The notes under the pieces: generated by a model | Database searches by the model: none | Told to the model about the DNA's origin: nothing | What the model saw: the letters and a program-made list of their open reading frames with translations, nothing else | Shown here: positions 10,768 through 64,000 of the stretch, one piece after another | Position numbering within the stretch: the first letter of the stretch is position 1 | Layout of the letters: the number at the start of each line of letters is the position of its first letter | Program-made: the position numbers and the translations under genes | From: Pelobates cultripes | Taxonomy: Eukaryota; Chordata; Amphibia; Anura; Pelobatidae | NCBI GenBank assembly: GCA_933207985.1 | Contig: OW240912.1 | Coordinates: forward strand, 102,951,994 to 103,015,993 | Direction: 5' to 3' | Length of the DNA stretch: 64,000 nucleotides

Positions 10768-13261
10768 ATACAAATGTTTCAGGGGTCTGGGTGACCGTAC
10801 TGCTTTAAAGTACTCATCTTAGGGTACATGGACTATTAAAAGGGAAAGTTTGAGAAACCAATTTCATATTTTTCCAAAGTTGTTGCTTTGCCTATGAATC
10901 ATTTAAGAGCATTTTAGCAGCTCTTGATTGCAAATTACCTCTCAAAGGCCACATCTATTTTTACTTTTAAAGTATTTTATTGTCATGAAGCAAGGAGGAA
11001 TAATTGAGGTGTTCACAGATAGTACTTTGAAAGCGACAAAATTATGATTTATCGGTTAGCCTATTTTGCATGAGGTTTTTGAGAAAATTAAAATGAAGTA
11101 AATAACAATATATCATATAATCCAAAGCACACAGAGTACGCTCTCTTTTTCTAATTGTGGTAATCTGCACAAGTGCATAGTATTTGATGTGAAAGGGGGA
11201 ATATTTGGCGTACAATTATTCAAAAATACCCAGTCATCTTTGTCACCGGCAACAATAAGGGAATTAGGGAAAAATTAATCCCCACATTAATTTGCACAAA
11301 ACTTTGAGGCACTCTGTCACATCTGAATTCGCGGTCAGAATTCTGTTAACCTCCTCAGCATGTCACTTCCTAAGCATTTCGAACTTTTACACAAGAACTT
11401 TAACTAAAATCATGTTTTGTTTTTCTTTTAACCCAAAACAAACATAACACTAAACTCCCCAATCTCCCATCACCTACCCCAATTAACTAAATTGCCAAAA
11501 ATGTCAGCGGTCAGGGCCAAGCCCCTAGTCACTGCCCACTCAAAAATTAAAGCCCTACATACCCCCCTCACCCTAAAAATAGTGAGGGAGGACACAATAA
11601 AACTAAATACCTGTAATTCAATTTACCATTTGATGTCTTCTTTTTTCTAAAAGTCTTTTGTTCAGCCCCCAAAAAGGGCCAAATTAAAATTCAGAAAGCC
11701 TGTTGAACTTTTAAAATAAAACACAAGCACCCAACAAAAAAAGCCAATACCTGACTGTTTAAAAAAAAAAAAAAAAGCATTTTCACTCAGGGAGGGCACC
11801 GCGCAGACTGAGTTACGGAGGGCAGGGAAAGACTTATAAAGACTTCACTCGCCCTGTAATTAAACTCAGAGAGAGACAACCAATAAGAGTGCCCTGATAG
11901 GTAAATTTGAGCTTTGCAAGTTACCCCCATAGAGTGAGGGAGGACATGTGGGGGCTTAGGAAGTGGCAGGGAGCAATGCCCCCTGCCGCTTCTATTTTTG
12001 CATATTCCAAGGAGGGAGCTGCAAGCCGGTAGCTCCCTCCTTGTAATAAACTAAACAAACTAACACCGATATTCGGTGTTTGTTTGTTCACCTAAAATTT
12101 CTATTCATTCATTCGTCTTTCTGACGAATGACTGAATAAATGAAATTCACGTCTGAATTTCGGACATCAGCGAATGCCCAAGTGTTTAACTGGGCATGCA
12201 TGGGAATTTCATAGCGCTATCTAGTGTGGGCAGATGACCTATCCCACAGGGACTTCATCTGCCCACACAAAGATGGCGGCACCTAGGTCCGGGCACAAAA
12301 TAAAGATGAAAAATAAAAAAAATTTATATAGGGGGACTAGGGGCATTTGGAGGTGACTGGGGGGGAGAATCAGATGTAGTGGAGTTGGGAGAGGGGGTTT
12401 AAAAAAAAAACTGATTTAAAATACAACTTTTTCAAAAGATCTGAAGAAGGGCATCAGTAAAGAACTAAAATAACATACCAACATACTGTTCTCTCTGAGG
12501 AAGTAACATTACAGTAACTTCTGTTCTTGGAGTATGTTGGGGGGTGGGGTATACAATATTCATATAGAATGTAAGTCCACACTATTGCAGATTTTTGCCA
12601 CAGTCATATTTTCAATCGAAATGTTCTCTAACATAAAAGGAAAACTAGGTGAACACCCTTTTAAGTTTGATATTTTGTTTGCCAAAGTTATGCAACATGT
12701 AGTAATTAGGTTGAAAACTGGTTACACCACTATTAGAAGCAGTATGTGCAAAAAAGTTTCATTAATTATAAAGTTCTCACAATACCACGGAAAAGTTTTT
12801 GGCTCAAACCTCCACACTCAACTGCTTTTAGTGCTTGTAAAATGCCAGTGCCGAATGGAGGAGCACAAGATTAAAATACAACACCCACATTTAATTTTCT
12901 ATACATGCTTGCATAACCAGCCACTCGTTAATACCTACAAACTTGCAATCTAGAGATACGCATACATGCCCACACATGACTCGCTACTCATGTACAAAAC
13001 TGGCACTGCCACTCACTAACAAACTCAAGCTGTGTCCTTGTTTAGACAGGTTTGAACTCTTGGAGGACTTGATATTCGGTCTAGAAACACAAGCATTAAA
13101 TGTGTCTTGGTCACTGTAGAAACATTCATGTTCTGCATCAAAAGGGAGCCCAGTAAGACTAAATTCCCAGTGTTAGATCCCATGTGTGTCACCATGACCA
13201 CCTGGCTCAGAAAGTGTTTCAAGCATGCTACGTCTCATATAGGTCTGGACTTTGGCTAGGT
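10768..13261. other. Intronic sequence with a decayed palindromic repeat
   Basis: No host gene seen. Around 11300-12300 there are several short palindromes (TCGGTGTT/AACACCGATATT, CATTCGTC...GACGAATG near 12110-12130, TGGGCAGATG...CATCTGCCCA near 12230-12260) and the phrase AACCAATAAGAGTGC, which recurs at 32500. This points to an old non-autonomous DNA transposon, family E here. The 139-residue open frame at 12534-12953 has no recognisable domain. Confidence 0.4.
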
Positions 13262-13475
13262 CTGTGATAGTAAATTTTTGTTTTGAGCCCAAACAACAAA
13301 TGTAATCAAACTTGTTTATCTCAAAGTTCCAACACTGCAATAACATGAAAGCCAAAGTCAGATTGTGTGTGAAATGTGTACTGGGTGTTTGTTTTAATTT
13401 CTAACAAACAGATGAAAATAATTATTTTATCCTGTGACAGTTATTTTGTGGTGCCAGGAGGTTCCTGGCTTAACT

Positions 13476-13929
13476 TTAAAGGACCACTCTAGGCACCCAG
13501 ACCACTTCAGCTTAATGAAGTGGTCTGGGTGCCAGGTCCTTCTAGGGTTAACCCATTTTTTTATAAACATAGCAGTTTCAGAGAAATCCTCTCATTGACA
13601 GCTACTAGAGGCGCTTGCGTGCTTCTCACTGTGATTTTCACAGTGAGAGCACGCAAGCATCCATAGGAAAGCATTGTAAATGCTTTCCTATGCGACGGGC
13701 TGAATGCGCGCGCAGCTCTTGCCGCGCCTGCGCATTCAGCCCAGGAGGAGGAACGGAGGAGGATCGGAGGCAGAGAGCTCCCTGCCCAGCGCTGGAAAAA
13801 GGTAAGTTTTAACCCCTTTCCCCCTTCCAGAGCCGGGCGGGAGGGGGACCCTGAGTGTGGGGGCACCCTCAGGGCACTATAGTGCCAGGAAAACGAGCAT
13901 GTTTTCCTGGCACTATAGTGGTCCTTTAA
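13476..13929 (+). mobile_element. T2-like MITE, family A
   Basis: TTAA at 13476-13479 and 13926-13929; TTAAAGGACCACTCTAGG start and ATAGTGGTCCTTTAA end. Both subterminal hairpins are present. The sequence is very close to the copy at 5040, including AAAAGGTAAGTT (GGTAAGT at 13801-13807) followed by a pyrimidine tract and CAG. Confidence 0.88.
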
Positions 13930-13999
13930 GGGTTAAACTTCTGAATGGTTTACCTCAGTCGGTGACCAAGTGCCAGATTTCTTTGCCTTAAAGTACTTT

Positions 14000-14275
14000 T
14001 TTCAAGCCATTTTTATTAATGGAAAGCTACTGATTGTCTTAGAGCATCAGCTGACTGCTCTAGACCAGTCAGTAGCTCCCCTGCTCTGGTCATCTGTCCA
14101 GAAGAATTTCAGAAAGTGGATGGACAGTGAGGCAGAGAGATCCGGCGCTGGAGCACAAACCTTGGGGTTAAACCATTTGTGAGCAGTTTAGCCCCTGTAG
14201 GTAAGCCAGCGCCTGGGACCTCCATAACAATTTCATTTTAATTAAGTAGTTATGGTACCCAAACTCTTCCTTTAA
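14000..14275 (-). mobile_element. T2-like MITE fragment
   Basis: The right end, read in reverse, is TTAAAGGAAGAGTTTGGG with TTAA at 14272-14275, matching the TTAAAGGRR terminal pattern. I could not place the other end with certainty. Confidence 0.45.
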
Positions 14276-14775
14276 TCTCTCCTTCTGGTCTGGTGCTCTG
14301 TGTGGAAGTCATTGCACAGGGGAAAATTCAAGGGAGCAATTAACATGGATCTGCACCATACTGAAGTGCACTCCACTACCTGGCCAACATGGAATCATTT
14401 ATTTATCATCTTGACCACTGCACACCCTGCTATTGTAACCTAAGGTGAGTGCTAGTGTCATGCATGCCACCAGAGTGGCCTCTGGATGCTCATGATGGCA
14501 AACGTGCCATGGGTTTGCCATTACAGAACTAGGACATTCCAACATTTTAAATTGTCATGATGGTTCACTAAAGTTAAAATAGTCATGATTTATGTGTGAA
14601 ATAAAAATCTAAACTGATATTATTGCAAGGTGATTAATAGTTTAATAGATGAATTACTCCTATTTGGAGAACAAATTACATTAAATGTGTTTATAGTGTG
14701 TTTTATAGATTTCCAAAATAACAATGAGATTAGAGTGGTTTTCTGAACATTGTAAGTTTTCAATCCATAAATAGG

Positions 14776-14910
14776 GTAAAAACTCACCTTTGTTTCATCA
14801 TCGTGTTGGTTTGCTTGCTCTGGGCCTGCCTCCTTGGCTGAGATAGCAGAATTGACTATCTCTGCCAATCCAATGCTTTCCGAATCATTGCATCTCCATG
14901 CAGAGCGTTG
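14776..14910 (-). mobile_element. T2-like MITE, family B (reverse), left part, split by LINE insertion
   Basis: AACTCACCTTT near 14781, CTCCTTGGCTGAGATAGCAG and GCATCTCCATGCAGAGCGTT are family B sequence in reverse. The element stops abruptly at 14910 where LINE sequence begins, and resumes at 16270. Confidence 0.65.
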
Positions 14911-16269
14911 AGACATAGAAACATAGAATGTGATGGCAGATAACAACCATTCGGCCCAATTTTCTAAATACTCTCATTAGTCCCTGGCCTTGTCTTACAG
15001 CTATGATCGCATTATGCCTATCCCACGCATGCTTAAACTACTTTACTGTGCTAACCTCTACCACTTCAGCTGGAAGGCTATTCCATGCATCCACTACCCT
15101 CTCAGTAAAGTAATCCTTCCTGATATTATTTTTAAACCTTTGCCCCTCTAATTTAACACTGTCCTCTTGTTGTGATCGTTTTTCTTCTTTTAAATATAGT
15201 CTCCTCCTTTACTGTGGTATTTCATCTAATCTTTCATCTAAATACATTTCTAATTATTTATATACCGCCAACAAATTCTCTAGTGCTGTACAATGGGTGG
15301 ACTAACAGACACGTAATTGTAACCAGACAGAATGAACGCACAGGAACAGAGTGGTTGAGGGCCCTGCTCAATGAGCTTACATGCTAGAGGGAATGGTGGG
15401 GGGGTTAAATTATATGCTCTCCTGAAGTGTGTTTATCAAAGATTTTTTTGAAGGCGTGGAGACTGGGTGAAAGTCTAACGGAGAAGAGGGAGTAGCAACA
15501 CTTGAGAAAGGAAAGACCAGAAGTTCTGTTTTGGACAGGTTGAGTTTATGGATGTGAGCAGCTATCCAGTTGGAAATCGCAAAGAGGCAGTCAGAGACAT
15601 GAGTCAAGATGGGCGAGGAGAGAAATTTATAGTGGTGGAAGTCGGGTGCAGAGTGAGACTTTCTCCAACAGCGTTCATCTGTTCTGGAACAATTTTTGAG
15701 AAATTGGGTCAGCTTGGTGTGCCAGGGTTGTAATTGGGAACGCCTGCTGCATTTAAATGTAGGAGGTGCCATAATGTCTGGTGGAGTTGTAGAGTGAGGT
15801 TGCAGAGTTGGGGTGTTGATTACCTTTATGTAATTAAATGTTTCTATCATATCCCCCCTGTCTTCTCTTTCCTCCAAGCTATACATGTTAAGTTCCTTTA
15901 ACCTTTCCTTGTAAGTTTTATCCTGTAATCCATGAACTGGTTTTGTAGCCCTTTTCTGAACTCTCTCCAAAGTATCAATATCCTTCTTACTATATGGTCT
16001 CCAGTATTGCTCATTCCTCGCCCTATGCAACCAAGCATTTTGCTAGCATTTCCTGCTGCTCTATTACATTGTCTGCCTACCTTTAAGCCATCAGAAATAA
16101 TTACCCCTAAACCCCTTTCCTCAGATGTTAAGGTTAGGACTTGATCAACTATTTCATACTCTGTCCTTGGGTTTTTCCATCCAAGATGCATTATCTTGCA
16201 CTTATCCACATTAAATGTCAGTTGCCACAACTCTGACCATTTTTCTAGTTTACCTGAATCATTTGCCAA
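14911..16269 (-). mobile_element. CR1-like LINE fragment (minus strand) containing an L2-like insertion
   Basis: Minus-strand translation at 16269-15898 reads SGKLEKWSELWQLTFNVDKC, KIMHLGWKNPRTEYEIVD and ERGLGVIISDGLKVGRQCNR; 16030-15830 adds NEQYWRPYSKKDIDTLERVQ, KRATKPVHGLQDKTYKERLK and LNMYSLEEREDRGDMIETFN. This is the C-terminal part of a CR1-group reverse transcriptase. It resumes at 14911-15213. It sits inside a family B MITE. Confidence 0.8.
15214..15815 (-). mobile_element. L2-like LINE fragment nested in the CR1-like LINE (minus strand)
   Basis: On the minus strand it encodes HVSDCLFAISNWIAAHIHKL then NLSKTELLVFPF, parallel to SISDWMSSRFFKLNHSKTEL in the L2-type LINE at 26283-27910. 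It ends near 15245 in a sequence that, on the minus strand, is AGAATTTGTTGGCGGTATA, a typical L2 3' tail. The CR1-like sequence is interrupted between TTTACTGTG and GATTACCTTTATG. Confidence 0.7.
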
Positions 16270-16453
16270 CGCTGAACATCAGTGCAGCACTGACCCAGGA
16301 AGTACCTCTAGTGGCCGTTTGAGTGACTGTCATTGGAGGTGTTCCTAGGCAGCAATGTAAAGGCAGTGTTTACTTGAAGAATGCCTGCAGGGACAGGCTA
16401 TACGCACCAGACCAATAATTTAGCTGTTCTGGAGACTATAGTGTTCCCCTTAA
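16270..16453 (-). mobile_element. T2-like MITE, family B (reverse), right part
   Basis: Continues the MITE begun at 14776: ACCTCTAGTGGCCGTTTGAG, GGAGGTGTTCCTAGGCAGC, AAAGGCAGTGTTTACTTGAA and the end ACTATAGTGTTCCCCTTAA (TTAA at 16450-16453). Confidence 0.7.
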
Positions 16454-16837
16454 TGGTTTATGTATGCAGCTATTTACAACAGCACAACTAGTACTTCTAA
16501 CACGTATTCTTTTGGGATTTAGATTTTTCTAACATCTGGTGTATTCACGATCATATTATGTAAAGACCACACAATCAGTAACCCACTGATCACAAAATAA
16601 CTTCCGAATAACAAATTCAGCTTTTTCATAGACCTTTTGTTTTGTGGTACAGCACAAATGTTAATTATTTTATTTTGTTGCAGAGATTTATGAATTGTAT
16701 ATTTTGATTTTACATATTTTTTATCAACTTGTATTGTGCTGATTATAGCATGTTTATACTGTACAATGTTCTGTTATGTTAAAGCACACTGACACCTTTT
16801 TAATTTTGACTGTTAAATATGCATTATTTATTTAAAG

Positions 16838-62406
<45,569 letters not shown>

Positions 62407-62893
62407 TAAGTCCATGTAAATCTTTATATTCACAAAACTCTTTAAGTTCCAAAACCTTGATATCTTACTGAAGTGGTTTAATGCATAGATCTTGTTTTTT
62501 CTGGACATTGTAGAATGTTGCCATTTTTTTAGAATTCACATAATTCACATTTGTCCACATCTGTGACTCAGTCTGTAGAGGTGCTCGTTGAAGTCTTGAC
62601 ATTCAGTGTTGATTACTTTAAGCATTGTATTGGCTCAGCATGGCGATTGGAATGCAACATAGAACATAAATGCTTCTCTGTGACTTGCATTGGACTGGAT
62701 CATGTATTATTTTTTATTAAAAATATGGCAGCCCTGAGTCTAAAGGGGAACACTAAGGGGAAATTAACTAATCTGTCTTTAAATATAACATTTATTTTAA
62801 AGCTGGTGTTAATATAAAGGTAGAAATGTTTATGAGCGAGGGAACATTTAAAAAATTCATGATGTGCTATATTTGAGGGGCATATCACTGCCT

Positions 62894-63006
62894 GTGGAGG
62901 ATTAGTGTGAGATGACTTGCATACCTACAGTTGGCCAAAAGTAACACTGTAGTGTGAATTAGTTATCTTCCTTTTGATTGAAAGCAACCAATCAGAGTGT
63001 TAGGAG
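62894..63006 (+). repeat. 113-base direct repeat, second copy
   Basis: Identical to 61814-61926, in the intron after exon 19. It is followed by sequence with AACCAATCAGAGTGCTCT-type inverted pairs, so it may belong to a repeat family (E). Confidence 0.97.
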
Positions 63007-63270
63007 TCAAATTACACAGCATGGATAAATTCCAAAGAACTTTCCCACGCTGTGTAAAATGACACAGAGCACTCTGGTTGGATTCCAAGCCAACCAATCA
63101 GTGATGTGACAGGTAAATGAAGAGATTTACCTGTCTGTCTCTTTATTTACCTGTCAGAGCACTCTGGTTGGCTTGGAATCAACCAATCAGAGTGCTCTAA
63201 GTCACATTGCAGGGCATGGGAAGGCTTTATAACCCTTTCCTCGCCCTGTGGAGCTCAGTCTGCGCGGGAG
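63007..63270. repeat. Palindrome-rich segment, possible family E element
   Basis: AGAGCACTCTGGTTGG at 63067 and again at 63156, and its near complement CCAATCAGAGTGCTCT at 63185-63200; TTTACCTGTC and GACAGGTAAA pairs at 63109-63150. Related phrases occur near 11880 and 32500. Element borders are unclear. Confidence 0.5.
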
Positions 63271-64000
63271 TCGGGAGTAGGGTTTATATAAAAAAAAATA
63301 CTGGATTCGGCCATGACCATGCCGCTTTAAAACAAAAATCTATATTTAATGTAGAAACAATATATCATTATAAAATGGCAATTTATAGCTTATTTGGTAC
63401 ATTGCTCATTCCAGGATTGACCACAAAAAATTGTGTGCTTGCATTTATAAAGTAAAAAGTACTTATAACACAGATTTCTCAAAAGTATAAATAATTATCC
63501 ACAATGCTGGATGTGTAGAGAACATGGGTAAATAACTCCCAATAAAGGGTTTTTAAGCAGTTCTATTTGTAATGCATCCAGTAAATGGCAGGATGTTTTT
63601 ATAAGGTAAGAAACTAAATATAATTTATGGCACTTGTTTACCCCTAAATCCCTCCAACGCCAACCTTTTTCCCCCTACCATTGGCAGATGACCCCACATT
63701 GCCAAGTGTATAAGTAGCCCTAGTAACAATCTAAGATCCTGATACTGTTTAGTGTTCAGAGGCCCAGCTTTTCAGTATTTCATCACAAAAGTGATAGTTA
63801 TTTTGTTGAATGCAACTGTGTTAGTGTAAATGGCAACTACATGTGTGAAGTGATCCTAAATCTGTGTAGGGCATATGGATTGATGGAGTATAATAGAGGA
63901 ACTAATCGTAACACAGAAAATTGTCGCTTCTTTGAAAATGAGATCGTCTGTATCCATAAAGTTGATATTGTATTTTGGGTGCTTAATCCAATGCTGACTC
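63271..64000. other. Intron 19, to window end
   Basis: No coding sequence. I looked for the next RSK2 exon (YTPFANG region) and did not find it. Confidence 0.6.

Larger units (their letters stand above)
13262..14526 (+). mobile_element. hAT-type non-autonomous element, decayed copy split by a MITE
   Basis: The left portion (13262-13355) follows the left end of the better copies at 17590 and 43110: TTTTGAGCCCAAAC..., CTCAAAGTTCCAACACTGCAAT. The right portion ends GTGCCATGGGTTTGCCATTAC at about 14525, comparable to GTGCCACAGGTTCGCCATCAC at 18640. A family A MITE (13476-13929) and a further T2-like fragment lie between. Boundaries are approximate. Confidence 0.55.

Noticed and set aside
12534..12953. 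139-codon plus-strand open frame
   Set aside because: No domain, no splice sites or neighbouring exon, repeat-like surroundings.

Overview
This is a 64-kb piece of a repeat-rich vertebrate genome, most likely a frog (anuran amphibian). The only host gene I can support is an ortholog of RPS6KA3 (ribosomal S6 kinase 2, RSK2) on the + strand. Seventeen coding exons with correct phases and GT/AG splice sites run from 16838 to 62405. By length and alignment to the human protein as I remember it, they cover human residues 43 to 613 of about 740, which would be human exons 3 to 19 of 22. I find no candidate for the first two coding exons upstream of 16838, nor for the last three after 62405, so the gene continues past both ends of the window. 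All phospho-sites and catalytic residues expected in this part (K100, D193, D211, S227, T365, S369, S386, C436, K451, D539, T577) are present.

The amphibian call rests on the repeats. There are many short inverted-repeat elements ending in TTAAAGG with TTAA target duplications (the pattern I know from the Xenopus T2 group), L1/Tx1-like, L2-like, CR1-like and Penelope-like retroelement remains, two fish/frog-type Tc1 relics, and hAT-type non-autonomous elements. The species cannot be fixed from sequence reading alone.

Layout. 1-16837: intron upstream of the first visible exon, with a Penelope-like fragment, a minus-strand LINE ORF1 relic, a Tc1 relic split by a MITE, further MITEs, a decayed hAT copy, and a MITE split by a CR1-like LINE that is itself split by an L2-like LINE. 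16838-34161: exons 3-12, encoding most of the N-terminal kinase domain, with introns holding a hAT element with tandem arrays and an assembly gap, a second Tc1 relic, an L2 LINE and MITEs. 34162-51332: one 17-kb intron holding a nest of insertions: a minus-strand L1-type LINE, broken by a nearly complete plus-strand L1-type LINE (15-bp target duplication, poly-A tail), broken in turn by a hAT element (8-bp target duplication) that contains a second hAT left end and another gap. 51333-62405: exons 13-19 (linker with its phosphosites, then most of the C-terminal kinase domain), with MITEs, a LINE fragment and a 113-bp identical direct repeat flanking exons 18-19. 62406-64000: intron.

I see no CRISPR array, operon, tRNA, rRNA or new multi-gene system. 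The most notable observations are the multi-level nested insertion, the hAT family that carries expandable tandem arrays coinciding with both gaps, splice-donor-like sites conserved inside two MITE families, an apparent Gly-to-Trp codon just before the HRD loop of the RSK2 C-terminal kinase, and the exact 113-bp repeat around two exons.
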